From NCBI GenBank assembly GCA_004151065.3, contig NWUY0300015698.1, forward strand, positions 15,400-37,951: a stretch of 22,552 nt of DNA, read 5' to 3'. Position 1 is the first letter of the stretch. Each line of letters opens with the position of its first letter. Position numbers and translations under genes: made by a program. This document shows positions 9,235 to 19,858 of the stretch, piece after piece. The notes under the pieces were generated by a model. It saw only the letters and a list, made by a program, of their open reading frames with translations. It was not told where the DNA came from and ran no database searches. Origin of the DNA: Larix sibirica. Its lineage: Eukaryota > Streptophyta > Pinopsida > Pinales > Pinaceae.

Positions 9235-9512
9235 TTTTCAACTTATCTCCTTATTGGTTTACTCAAGTTTTGAGTGTAGGTACCTGTTTAATGCAAAAAT
9301 TTAACATGTTTTTTATTGTATTTCCAATTTATCTCATTGTGGATCTATTAAATGTATGTGGTGATTTTAGATGTGGACTACCACACTGCATACTTTTAGT
9401 ATACCCATCATGAGATAAACTGGAAGTACAATAAAAAAATGCATTAAAACTCCACATCCAAGGGTGCCTACACTTGAAAATTAAGTAAATTTAGAGGGAG
9501 ATAAGTTGAAAA
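9235..9512. mobile_element. Foldback / MITE-like inverted repeat, 278 bp (copy A)
   Basis: The first 16 bases, ttttcaacttatctcc, are the exact reverse complement of the last 16. The similarity continues inward along imperfect arms of about 125-130 bases (agtgtagg-acc, taatgcaaaa/tttttattgta, tttatctcat, gtatg-ggtg) with the loop near 9365-9380. It has no coding capacity. The structure is that of a foldback element or a MITE with very long arms. No clean target-site duplication was found, and the right end abuts the LTR-like sequence at 9513. A transcript would form a long imperfect hairpin and could feed small-RNA production; that is inference. Confidence 0.7.
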
Positions 9513-9762
9513 TGTTAGGATGCCATCACAAGGCAGACAATCAATTACACAACAAACAAAAAAGGATAGGCATTGAGCACTATTCTCTCATTAACAAATG
9601 TACAATATATACATGATATGACCCTCGGTTTCAACTTCCAGGGTGTCTCTTGGACTCATTTATGACTTTTCCTATTCAACTATGACTCTTGGTCTTCTTC
9701 TCATGTGAATAGGGACATAATAACATAATTTGTTTCCGAACACCAAGGATTAGGTTCCAACA
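9513..9762 (-). mobile_element. LTR-like sequence, probable 3' LTR on minus strand
   Basis: On the minus strand it starts TGTTGGAACCTAATCC and ends GGCATCCTAACA, giving TG...CA ends with TGTTGG/CCTAACA inverted termini over 250 bases. A TATA-like tatatattg lies in the middle (complement of about 9604-9616). Directly upstream on the minus strand is a purine-rich run, as expected next to a 3' LTR. The element body would then lie at higher coordinates. No second LTR was found in the window, so the element is incomplete or the call is a solo or remnant LTR. Confidence 0.55.
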
Positions 9763-9775
9763 ATTACCCCCTTAA
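9763..9775 (-). other. Polypurine tract next to the LTR
   Basis: The minus strand reads ttaagggggtaat immediately before TGTTGG, the usual position of the plus-strand primer of LTR retrotransposons. The tract is short, and its identity depends on the LTR call. Confidence 0.45.
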
Positions 9776-9863
9776 TATGAAGGGGTATATGTGATTCCAA
9801 TAAAAGAGAGTTGAATAACTAGAAGTGGACAGCTACCACTGCTGAACATTTCCATCTTGACAA
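9776..9863. other. End of the first contig, element interior
   Basis: Non-coding sequence upstream (minus strand) of the polypurine tract. Its last 23 bases (9841-9863) recur at 19213-19235 after the second N. If joined there, it continues into the sequence at 19236, which also carries retroelement remnants on the minus strand. Confidence 0.5.
9841..9863. repeat. 23-bp end overlap, first occurrence
   Basis: Starts gctgaacatttcc and ends gacaa directly before the N at 9864. It is identical to 19213-19235, which starts directly after the other N. This is what an unmerged overlap between two contigs looks like. Confidence 0.85.
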
Positions 9864-9864
9864 N
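9864..9864. other. Single-N assembly gap
   Basis: One unresolved base between the end of the 23-bp overlap and an unrelated sequence. It is likely a contig join. Confidence 0.9.
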
Positions 9865-9956
9865 TTATGCTTATTCGACAATATTTATAATAATAAGAAT
9901 ATCCATGTTGCACACAAAACAACAACAACAACAACAATAATAATAATAATAATTGG
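9865..9956. repeat. Left end of copy B, with CAA/TAA microsatellite
   Basis: Ninety-two bases that differ from the sequence before copy A. They contain an (AAC)n run followed by an (AAT)n run (about 9916-9952), then ttgg, and join the long repeat at tctccaagg (9957). The place where the copies diverge is the same type of microsatellite in both. Confidence 0.75.
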
Positions 9957-9977
9957 TCTCCAAGGATAAAAATACAT

Positions 9978-10148
9978 GGAATTCACTTGGATTTAGGTCA
10001 TGTTACTACTAATGAAGCAAAAGCTCTTGCTACATACCAAAGGCTCAAATTGGTAATAGATTAGGGTATCATCAAGGTTACTAACATAAGAGGCTCGACA
10101 TTTTGATTTCTGAGTCACCTAAATTGTAAGGAAGTCCAATGCCTTGGT
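9978..10148 (+). pseudogene. RNase H-like fragment, copy B
   Basis: Identical to 351-521: TTNEAKAL core with stops in frame. See the first copy for the reasoning. Confidence 0.35.
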
Positions 10149-10807
10149 TTAAAGCTTCCAACAAATATATTTATTTTAGGTAAGGTGAGCTCTAAATGCC
10201 AATTTTGATCATAATAAACACGAGGATTGTGTTAACATAAGGGGAATTGTCATTAAGGAATAATAATGGGTCTAGGAGAGTGGATAAGTCTTTCCTAATA
10301 CCATAGCCTTGCAAACAGGGATGAAATTTAAAAAAAAGGAGGGGGGTTCACTCCCCTCCATTTATCGATTCAAGACTCCCACAATAAAGGGGGATAAAAT
10401 GCTTATTACATTCCTCCCCTGATCTCCCACATCCTTTCATAATGGAAGATATTGTGAGAGGTATTATAGCATTAGTTTTTCTTGTGTGAGCCTCGATTGT
10501 CACTTCAAGTGTCACTGGCAGTCATTACTAGCTTTGGATTTTGTGATGAAGGTTCAAGGTGTAAATGAGGATGGGGTTCAATCATTTTTCATATTCTTTG
10601 GATTTGGAGCTTAGTTGGTAACATCATTAGGACTTTTGTGCACTATTGGAGGTCTTGGGCTTTAGATATGTAATTGGTTGGAATACAATGAGTTAGACCA
10701 AGGTGAATAATAGTGGTTACTATGTCTCACTATTGTTATTGTTGTTATGCCAATTAGAGAATTTTGAAGTAAAAAGTGAACCTCAAAACAAAAATTGTAC
10801 TATCAAC
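10034..10807. repeat. Tandem duplication, unit 1, copy B
   Basis: Identical to 407-1180. Confidence 0.8.
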
Positions 10808-11079
10808 ATACCAAAGGATCAAATTGCTAATAGATTAGGGTGTCACCAAGGTTACTATCATAAGAGGCTCAACATTTTGATTTCTGAGTCATCTAAATTA
10901 TAAGGAAGTCCAATGCCTTGGTTCAAATCTTCCAACAAATATCTTTCTTTTAGGTAAGGTGAGCTCTAAATTCCAAGGTTGATCATCATACACACAAGGG
11001 TTGCATTGACATAACCAGAATTGTCATTGAGGAATAAAAATGGGCTTACGAGAGTGGATAAGTCTTTCCCAATACCATA
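10808..11079. repeat. Tandem duplication, unit 2, left part, copy B
   Basis: Identical to 1181-1452. It ends in the target-site duplication at 11065-11079. Confidence 0.8.
11065..11079. repeat. LINE target-site duplication, 3' side, copy B
   Basis: tttcccaataccata, matching 18250-18264. Confidence 0.85.
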
Positions 11080-11399
11080 GACTCTTTTTTATGAGTAATA
11101 TAGGAATCGCCTTTAATTACTAAACAAAAAAAGAACTGTACATATTGTTACAAAACAGGTATGTCATTGATTAAGACCAGATTTAATCCTAAGACCCCAT
11201 ATATCATAGGCTTGCAACACCCCATCCCATTACATCTAATCGACATTCTTGCTCTGTCACAAGGAAACAAAACCACCCTCATGTAATCATCTATCATTCT
11301 TGATACTTTATCACAAAAAATACAATCCTAAAGTCATTACAAAAACCAACATAAAACACAAGACCCGCTCAAAACACGACATAAACATCATAGATAGAA
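11080..11399 (-). other. LINE 3' untranslated region, copy B
   Basis: Identical to 1453-1772. Confidence 0.6.
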
Positions 11400-12346
11400 T
11401 TACCCCAACCCTTCAGCTGGAGGCATCACTTCCTCTGAAGGATTTGGCATGCAAACCGGAGATGGTTGAACTGGGTCCTTGTATGGAGATTCTGCTTCAT
11501 CCAGCTGGCGCTTAAATGTAGCCTTTGTGAGGTCCAGAACCACTTCCATGTCCACTATGTTCCTCAGCAGGTCCTCCTTCAAGTTGCTTAAAATCTAGGC
11601 AACCAAATCTCCAAAGCTTTCACATTCCATCATGGTTTTGTCCAGAATATTTATCATAGTCCAATAGGGGATTAAAACCAATTTCAGACGCTACTCCTCT
11701 CTATTTTCCTGCATTTCTTCTTCCTCCATTTCCGACATGACCTCTTCAATGTGAGGAGGAGTCGCCTTTGCATATGCTTACCCCTAATCCACTTCAACAG
11801 GCCTCTCTTGCCCCTACCTCTTCCCTCATGGCAGTTGTGCATTTGCTGACGGAGAGCCATGACCACCCTTAAAACATCAAGCAAGTCGATCTCCCAAATC
11901 ACTGCGAGTGCATCAACCCTTCTCCTTACCTCATCCTTCGCTCCTTCTCCAGCTATTATGCACCATATATATCCATTTTCCCATACTCTGCAACCAATAT
12001 CAAGAGTTAAGAATCTCATCATTATCACAAAGGCATCATTAATGGCGTAATAACGTTTTGCTTTGGCTCTCCATCCTTCACCAGGATTTTCCCATTCAAT
12101 TCCCATGCTACCAAGGTACAAAAGACTTGGCTTACAACACATGATGTTGAAGCTCTTAATGATCCTCCTTAACTATGGCGTACTTCCTCTACCATATTCA
12201 CTCTCGTTATCCTGTCTTCTTAAATAAAAAAGTCCCATCGCCACTCCTGCCTTCTTAATGAGCCCTCCTTCACATGCGATACTGATTAATCCTCCCACCT
12301 TCTGACAAAGGAAGTGGCTCCTCCAATAGCTTCTCCTTGTCTCCAT
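11400..12346 (-). pseudogene. LINE ORF3, unrecognised, broken (copy B)
   Basis: Identical to 1773-2719: ATG at 12346, internal TAG codons, one-base deletion near 11776-11777, and TAA at 11400. See the first copy for content and caveats. Confidence 0.55.
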
Positions 12347-15300
12347 GTGCCACGATTTACACCTGCATGTGGCCTCCTAGCCAAGCGTGCACCTGCATCT
12401 GGGGTTTCCAAGTCGTAGGAGGCAAGATCTTGACATTTGGTTTTGAAGGCATCCTCTTCCATATCTTCCCAAACACTTTCATTCAGATAAATACTCTCTC
12501 GAACTCCATAATTTGCTATAAAATATTCCACCTTGTTGGATTTTCTTTTTACGTGGCTAAAAACTATCATTGGAGCATCACTCAGTAAAGCGGCCAGTGG
12601 TCCCAAGAATGCTTCCAATCTCCAATTCCTCCCAACTTTGGCTGATGATGATCCATATTGGATCTTCTTTGACATATTTAGGATTAATTGGGAATATCCT
12701 TCAATGATATTTTGGATCCATCCCTTCTGCGGAACATATTGAATTCCCATGGTTAGGCCATCCAGCTCCACCACATTGTTGGCGGCTTCCCAATATGCCC
12801 ATAGAAGTTCTACGATTATGACACGATGATTATGTATCACCCCTCTGAACCCTGATGGTCTTGGATTTCCTTTTGATGCACTGTCAAAATTTAGTTTGAA
12901 GCGGCCTTGCGGAGGTCTCTGCCATACTTCCGGACTGCTACCCTTCCCAGCTTTTATCCTCAATGGGCCAATGTACTCTGAGATGGTAATAATATCCCAA
13001 TCTTGCAGGATTCTTGCTTCAACTATCTCAGCTTGAGCATAGCTTTCCCTCCATTGATTTAGTTTTAGGGACTCTTTAATGTGTGCCTTCAACAGGACCC
13101 ACACCTCTTCCTCGTTTCTAAAATTTCCATCAAATATTTGCCAATTTCTTTCTTTCCAAATCTCCCAAACTAAGGATCGAGGGAAAATATCCCCTGTGCA
13201 GTTGAGCAGGGAATTCTTGAAAGGTTCATATTTCCATTCCATAATTGAGTTGATTGGATTCCCTCTAACTCTATATGTCTGGAGGAAGATCATTTCCCCT
13301 TTATCCCAAAGTATTGAGGCAAAATCACACCCATCCAATAGGTGATCTATTGTTTTTCTTTCCCTATTGCACATACAACACCAAGATGGTCCTGTGAAGC
13401 CTCGCTTTAGAAAATTCTCCCAAGTGAGAATTATGCGGCGGATTAAGAGCCAGAGGAATAAGGCTATTTTTTGCCATAAATTAGCTTTCCAAATCTTCCT
13501 CCACTTTGTCTCTTTAGGTATATGATTATTTCCTGCATGCAAGTAGGCCACCTCCTTCATATTGAAGGACCCTGTGGGGGAATATTCCCATCTAATTTTA
13601 TAAGGTTCATGCTGAAGAAAAAATTTCCTTTCTTGCAAGAGATCCCATAAGTATGTAATATTTTCTAGTGGACTCCATCTTTTCCACCAATCCATATTAT
13701 GATAGTGTTGGAAAAGGCCATCCGGATTTCTCATCTCCCACATATCCTTAACCTTAACCAAGTTGTTTTCCCGTAGATTCTCTTGAATGATAGGGATATT
13801 AGTGGACTCTAGAATACAAGGAGACTGTTTCTAAGAGTCCTAAAAAAACTACGTCGATTCCCCATTCCGGATGTCCCAGAAGCTATGTTGTTGAATCAAC
13901 CTTCTGTTATTCTATGCTACTCTCTAGATGTGCGATCCTGGGGTTTCCTCTACAAATCAGATTAGATTTTGTTTCTCCCATTCATTCGCATATTTCCAGT
14001 GCCAAATCTACGGCCAAGGTTCATTTACATATGTAACCTAGCACCACCATATATTTGCTCCCATTACTTCATTACTAACCTCTGGATCTCTGAGACTTAA
14101 ACCCCCCATCAATTTTGGGGTGCAGATAGTATTCCAATCCACCCAAGCTCATTTGTGGCGTTCTTCAGAACCTCCCCATAGGAAATTGCGTTGCATATTT
14201 TTTATTTTCTTCAAGATTGATTCAGGCGCCGCCAAGACTGAAAAAATATAGAGAGGCAATGCTTGTAGGACCGATTGAACCAAAATTAACCTCCCGGGAA
14301 AATTAAGAGTCCTAAACGTCCAATTGGACAACTTTGAATTCATCTTATCCAACAAATCTTGCCAAGAGACTTTCTTGATGAACGAATCTGAAAATGGAGC
14401 TCCCAAGTACTTTGAATGAAAGGCTCCCTGCTAAAAGCCCAAACTCCTTAAGATATTCCTATGGATTAACTGATGAGTATTGAAAAATATTACCTGCGAC
14501 TTTTCCTTGTTGATTTCCAGACCACTAGCCTTCAGGAAATCATTGAGACCCTTCTTTATCGCATGATCTTCTTGGACTGAATATTGCCCCATTAACATGG
14601 TGTCATCTACAAATTGTTGGTGCGTTTGAGGTTGAGCTCCCTAATGAAGGAAAAGACATTTTATATTAATGGCATTCACCATAGCTCTTATTGATCTTCC
14701 CAGACCTTCTGCCATCATAACAAAGAGAAAAGGAGACAGAGGATCACCTTGATGGATTCCTCTTGAAGATTTAAATGGTGTAGACAGAGTTCCATTGACA
14801 AAAATGGAGAAAAAGGATGAAGAGGATAGTTGCATGACCCATCTAATCCATTTTTCCTGGAAACCAAAAGCGTGCAACATTTTCCCCATAGATTTCTAGC
14901 TTAATTTGTCATAGGCCTTTGATAGGTCCAATTTGATAAGCATTCCAGGGCTTTTTGTCACCTTTGAAGAATGAACAACATCATGAGTGAGTAGAATTCC
15001 ATCCAATATCTGCATGCCTTCCACAAAACCAACCTACTCATAGGAGACCAATAACGGTAACAATGGTTTTAACTGGTTAGTTGTGACCTTTGTTATTATC
15101 TTGTAAATTACATTACATAACGCTATCGGTCTGAATTTACTTGGCGACTCGGATCCACTCTATTTGGGAATCAAGGTAAAAAATGTGGAATTAAAGGATG
15201 TCAATACTTCTTCTGTTTTCCTAGAATATTCCACTATCTCCAACACTTCTTCCTTTAGCATGTCCCAATAGGAGTGGAAAAAATTAGTTGTGAAACCATA

Positions 15301-16696
15301 AATCCCTGGAGCCTTGCCTCCTTCCATTTTCTTCACTGCTTTCTCCAACTCTGGCATTTCAATCGGCCTCATAAAGAGCTCATTGTGCTATTGAGTGATC
15401 AGAGCCGAGATATGTTGAACCACTCTATCTATGTGCATGCTTCTATCTGGAATTTGTTCATCCAAGAGGTCCATGAAGAAAATGTTGATTTCTTTCTCTA
15501 TATCTGCCTGTGCCTCCACATATCTACCCTCCTATGTTTTGAGTCTTAGGATTCTATTTAGTTGTCTATGTTGGATAGCAGACTGGTGGAAAAACTTGGT
15601 ATTTCAGTCCCCTTCCTTTAGCCATATGTTCCTAGACTTTTGTTTCCAAAGAAGCTCCTCTTGAATTTCCATGTTGTCCAACTGAACTTGCAGATTGGTC
15701 TCTTCAACCTTAAGCTCCTCATTGTACCCATTTATCATTGTATATTTTTGCATCTCCTCTAATTGATTTTCCAGCCTCCTCTTTTCCTGGAAGATGTTCC
15801 CAAAGGATTCCTTATTCCATTTTTTCACTCTCTTTTATAAATTTCATTTTTTGTTGAAATTTGTACATCAATGTTCATCTAGGTTGGTCGAAGTCACTCC
15901 ACCACTGTTTCACCATCCTTTGAAAATCTAGGTGAGACAACCATAATTGTTCAAAGTGGAAGGGTCTCCTCAGGTGCTCCCTTATTCTTCCCCAGACCAA
16001 ACTTATGGGCCAATGGTCCGATCCCACAGCTGGAAAGACCAAGGTGGATATTTCTCCTCCTCCCACCAGGATGGATTCCGAGGCCAAGAAGCGATCTAGC
16101 CGTGATGTTATCTCTCTGTCTCATGCATGCTTATTATTCCAGGTGTAAAGGCTATTTGACGTCCTTACCTCCACTAGTTGCAAGTTATAAATCATTTCTT
16201 CGAATCTGAGATTGTTATAGTTCATGTGTCGTTGTCCACCCCTCTTTTCATATAAGCTCTTGATCATATTGAAATCACCTCCTATAATCCAGTGTTTCCA
16301 CCCCATCCAAGTTCCTAAGCGCTCCATTAAGTCTAAAAAACCTTCCTTTAGGGAGGATTGGTAGGGGCCATATACCTTTGATATGATCCCTCTTAAATTT
16401 GTACCTATCACATGAAATTCCGCAGAAAGAATATGCATTGCAGCCACAAAATTTGACAAACTTACCTCCTGTGGATTCCACAAGATTGCTAGGCCTCTGG
16501 CCGCCTATGTCGCGTCAATGGCTATCATTTTGATACCTCTCCAGATCTTCATTCCCATGGATTTAAGATATCCTTTCGAGCATTTTGTTTCCTAAATCAT
16601 CATAACTGCAGGTTTCTCATTCTTAATCTTCCCCTTCAAAATTCTTCTCTTCTGAGGACTATTCAAGCCTCTGATATTCCATGCTATAATTTTCAT
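12286..16696 (-). pseudogene. LINE ORF2: endonuclease / RT / RNase H, broken (copy B)
   Basis: Identical to 2659-7069: ATG at 16696, FVDD at 14613-14602, zf-RVT near 13380-13320, RNase H at 12903-12502, frameshift near 15829-15832. All internal stops are shared with the first copy. Confidence 0.95.
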
Positions 16697-18024
16697 TGTA
16701 AGGATTTGGAAATAGCTTGGAATGCCTCCTTGATGGTAGGGTATTAGTTGGAGGCCACCAATTTCCCCCCCACCTCCTTAATCCTTTGTATATTGCTTCT
16801 TCTTCCATGTTTTTCTCCTGAAGTCTTCCTATTTCCTTCATTGTATTTGAGGGATTCTGATTTCACTCCAAGGTTCTTTGGGGATCTTGTCTTGAGAATC
16901 GCATCTCTCAGAAGACACACTTGTTAAGAAGGTATGTAACCCGAGTCAAGGTTGGAGCATGCATGCTCAATCCTTTCCAGATCTAACTCCCCAAGCTCCA
17001 GATCTTCTACCCCATCTACCTGCATCTCAATGTCCTCGTTCTCTTCTTGTTCTTTTGGGTTTTCCGGTGCTCCTTCCTTTCCTTTATATTTCTCATTCCT
17101 TATTGGTTCACCTTCCTCTTCCACAAAAACCTGTATATTCTCTAGATATTGATTTAAAGTCTCAAATATGTTGGTTGTTTGCGGTTTTTTGTGGATCTCA
17201 GGTCCTGATCCTCTCTTTGCATGTCTTTTCCTATTGTTGACCTTCGTGAATCCCTCAACATCCTTCACATATTTGGGATTTGAAGACACTGTGAGGGAGT
17301 TCAAAGGACAATCTCTGAAGAGTTTCCCATGTTCATGGCATTGTCTAAACCTAAAGGGAACATTTTCATAGTCCATTGGTTGTATCCATTCCTCATCCTC
17401 CCAGGATAGATTGATTGCCTCAGGAAGCTCTTTCGATAGGTCCATGTTGATGCATATCCTTGCATAGGACGTATATCTCACCATTTTTTTCTGCTTAGAT
17501 GTTTTTACTAAGGTTCCTAAAGCATTCCCCATATATTCAAGGATGTCCTCCCTCCAATACTCTGACATCAAGGAATAAAGGCATATCCAAATCAGTGCCA
17601 CCTTTAAATCCTCCATGTCCGGGTTGAAGTGTTCCTTCCATGTTCGCAAGAATAAACATGTTGAGTTAAAGAAATATGGCCCTCCATCCATAGTCATGTT
17701 TCGGTCCTCCAGATTGAAAAAAATTACTGTAAAAATTCCTTTCATTCCCAATTGCAGGTCATAATGTCCTTTTGGTTTCCAAGTCCCATTAATCCTCCAA
17801 ATTAATGATTTTTCAAATGGATAGATACCTACAAATTTCCCGATCAATGCATGATCCTTCATATATTGAATGTGGGTTTGAAGACCCTCAAATTTAATCT
17901 ACAAGGATGAGATCGTTTTGGTTTTGGGCATGCATTTCCCTAACTTTCTACCTTCTCTTCTACTCAGTTGTTGATCACTAAGGTTGCTTGATCCTTCTCC
18001 TCCTGTTGCCAAAGAGGTATCCAT
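16693..18024 (-). pseudogene. LINE ORF1: DUF4283 / CCHC protein, broken (copy B)
   Basis: Identical to 7066-8397, including the TAG at codon 42, the TAA at 16924, the altered zinc knuckle and the ATGA overlap with ORF2. Confidence 0.85.
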
Positions 18025-18249
18025 CTCTATGTAAACCTGAACCCCTTTGACTTTGCTTTACTGGGTGGGGTTCAGAAACCCCCTCCCCCCGGTAGACTCC
18101 CCATGCCGCTCTCCAAGATTCGACTCGCTCAGTGTAACCCTAAGCCAACCGTATGAAACCCACGAACTGAAATTCACCTTAAACCCTACTCAATGACTTC
18201 CACCTCCTCCGCTCCATCTTCCAATCCCCCTTTTCCTAAAAACAATGTT
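18025..18249 (-). promoter_or_regulatory. LINE 5' untranslated region, copy B
   Basis: Identical to 8398-8622. Confidence 0.5.
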
Positions 18250-18264
18250 TTTCCCAATACCATA
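18250..18264. repeat. LINE target-site duplication, 5' side, copy B
   Basis: tttcccaataccata, matching 11065-11079. Confidence 0.85.
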
Positions 18265-18772
18265 AATTTTCTAATGTGGATGAAATTAAAAAAAAAGGAC
18301 GGGGGTTCACTCCCCTCCATTTATCAATTCAAGACTCACAAAATGACATGTGATAAAATGCTTATGACATTCCTCCCCTCTCCCACATCCTTTCCTAATG
18401 GAAGATAACATGAGAGGTATTATAGCCTTATTTTTTCTCGCGTGAGCCTTAATTGTCACTTCAAGTGTTATTGTCAATCATTACTAGCTTTGGCTTTCGT
18501 GATGGAGTAGGGATCAAGGTGTAAAGGAGGATGAGATTCAATCATTCTTCTTATTCTTTGGATTTGGGGTTTAGTTAGTAACATCGATGGGAGATTTGTG
18601 CACTATTGGAGACCTTGGGATTTGGATGTGTAATTGGTTCCCTCAAATATGATTAGTTAGACCAAGGTGACTAATAGTGGTTACTATCTCTCACTACTAT
18701 TATTGTTTCTATACCAATTAGAGAAATTTTGAAGTAAAAAGTGAACCTAAAAACAAAAATTGTGCTATCAAC
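18265..18772. repeat. Tandem duplication, unit 2, right part, copy B
   Basis: Identical to 8638-9145. Confidence 0.8.
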
Positions 18773-18861
18773 ATCAACTTTCAAAGAACCAATAAAATTC
18801 ATGATGATGATGTCAAACCTAGGGTAATTAGTGTTGGAGGAAAAGAAAAAAAATTCTCGTA

Positions 18862-19139
18862 TTTTCAACTTATCTCCTTATTGGTTTACTCAAGTTTTGA
18901 GTGTAGGTACCTGTTTAATGCAAAAATTTAACATGTTTTTTATTGTATTTCCAATTTATCTCATTGTGGATCTATTAAATGTATGTGGTGATTTTAGATG
19001 TGGACTACCACACTGCATACTTTTAGTATACCCATCATGAGATAAACTGGAAGTACAATAAAAAAATGCATTAAAACTCCACATCCAAGGGTGCCTACAC
19101 TTGAAAATTAAGTAAATTTAGAGGGAGATAAGTTGAAAA
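18862..19139. mobile_element. Foldback / MITE-like inverted repeat (copy B)
   Basis: Identical to 9235-9512, with the same 16-base perfect ends and imperfect long arms. Confidence 0.7.
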
Positions 19140-19211
19140 TGTTAGGATGCCATCACAAGGCAGACAATCAATTACACAACAAACAAAAAAGGATAGGCAT
19201 TGAGCACTATT
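19140..19211 (-). mobile_element. LTR-like sequence, truncated by the contig end (copy B)
   Basis: The first 72 plus-strand bases of the LTR-like sequence found whole at 9513-9762, cut off by the N at 19212. The truncation is at an assembly gap, not at an element boundary. Confidence 0.55.
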
Positions 19212-19212
19212 N
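19212..19212. other. Single-N assembly gap
   Basis: One unresolved base between the end of copy B and the second occurrence of the 23-bp overlap. Confidence 0.9.
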
Positions 19213-19235
19213 GCTGAACATTTCCATCTTGACAA
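19213..19235. repeat. 23-bp end overlap, second occurrence
   Basis: Identical to 9841-9863. It is followed by tccgaatttgcc, presumably the true continuation of the first contig. Confidence 0.85.
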
Positions 19236-19290
19236 TCCGAATTTGCCAAGCAAGTTAGAAGAAGTTGACATCTCCTGCTAAATACAAGTG

Positions 19291-19630
19291 CTCTCTAAAT
19301 TGGTGGTTTTGGTTGACCACAAACCAAAAAGGGCCATCATAACCTAAAATATTATACTAAGTGGGTGGTTTAGGGATGACCACAAACTCTCAAACTTGGC
19401 AACAACTTTGGTTCTCGCTCATAGGTTCTGTCTGGAAGATGGTGCGAAGGCTCAATGATTCTCTAGAAAGTGGTGGTTTGGGGACCACAATCTGATTTCC
19501 AGCAAAATCTAAGGTATTTTGTTAAATGTGTGGTTTTTAGGATGACCACAAACTCTAGAACTCAAACGAACATGGCGTTGACTTGGTTCAAGCTCGCTTG
19601 TTCTCGCTCGCTTGTTTCTAATGGTTTATC
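19291..19630. repeat. Two diverged ~167-bp tandem units with four foldback motifs
   Basis: tggtggtttnggn-gaccacaa occurs near 19301 and 19471, and a related gtggttt..gatgaccacaaactct occurs near 19365 and 19530. Each is a small imperfect palindrome (gtggt...accac). The spacing of the pairs (170 and 165) and the shared text around them (ctaa-ataatt, ctcgct, gttctc) show a diverged tandem duplication. No frame is conserved between the units. A 61-codon plus-strand frame at 19470-19655 crosses both motif types and is not credible as a gene. Confidence 0.65.
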
Positions 19631-19858
19631 ATTCCCCCTTTTGGGAACAACATGAGGAGTGGAAAGTCTCATGGTGATTATGAGTGTCAACACTAGAAAT
19701 AGAATACCACGAATGCATGAGTACTCAGGAGCATGGATATCTTCTTTCTTCTGGAAACATCTGTGAATTTGGCCTCTAAAACCAGTTGTGGCTCATGATC
19801 GCTTGTTCTGGCTTACTTGAGGAAGCTCGTGTCTACTTGTTGTCGCAATATAAGGCTT
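19631..19858. other. Non-coding stretch, no gene seen
   Basis: Between the tandem units and the gag-like frame. Scattered cttgttctggctta and agctcgtgt motifs resemble those in the units to the left. No convincing frame on either strand. Confidence 0.4.

Larger units (their letters stand above)
330..9584. repeat. Long direct repeat, copy A (9,255 bp)
   Basis: Every feature here recurs exactly 9627 bases downstream, and all reading frames compared have identical translations. Homology starts at tctccaagg (330) just after a CAA/TAA microsatellite and ends at cactatt (9584). The block contains a tandem duplication, a complete LINE insertion, a foldback element and the first 72 bases of an LTR-like sequence. 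Copy A continues past 9584 into the rest of that LTR-like sequence, whereas copy B stops at an N. Copy A is therefore the better anchored one. Confidence 0.93.
11080..18249 (-). mobile_element. Plant L1-type LINE, degenerate (copy B)
   Basis: Same element as 1453-8622 with the same stops, frameshifts and target-site duplication. Two independent insertions could not share all lesions, so this is either a duplicated segment or an assembly duplicate. Confidence 0.93.
9957..19211. repeat. Long direct repeat, copy B (9,255 bp)
   Basis: Copy of 330-9584 at a constant offset of 9627; no difference was found in the stretches compared or in any reading frame. It is bounded by an N on the right and by an N 92 bases away on the left. 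It is probably the same locus assembled twice. A very recent duplication is the alternative. Confidence 0.93.

Noticed and set aside
1076-9413. Plus-strand ORFs of 60-93 codons opposite or beside the LINE (for example 1076-1276, 1622-1888, 3452-3718, 5647-5922, 7332-7613, 9204-9413), and their copies
   Set aside because: They are antisense shadows of the LINE frames or short frames in diverged repeats. They show no family features and are not conserved between tandem units.
9841-19235. The 23-base direct repeats as a target-site duplication around a 9.3-kb insertion
   Set aside because: The repeats lie exactly at two N characters, and the sequence between them is not an element with its own ends but a copy of the neighbouring block. 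A contig overlap is simpler.
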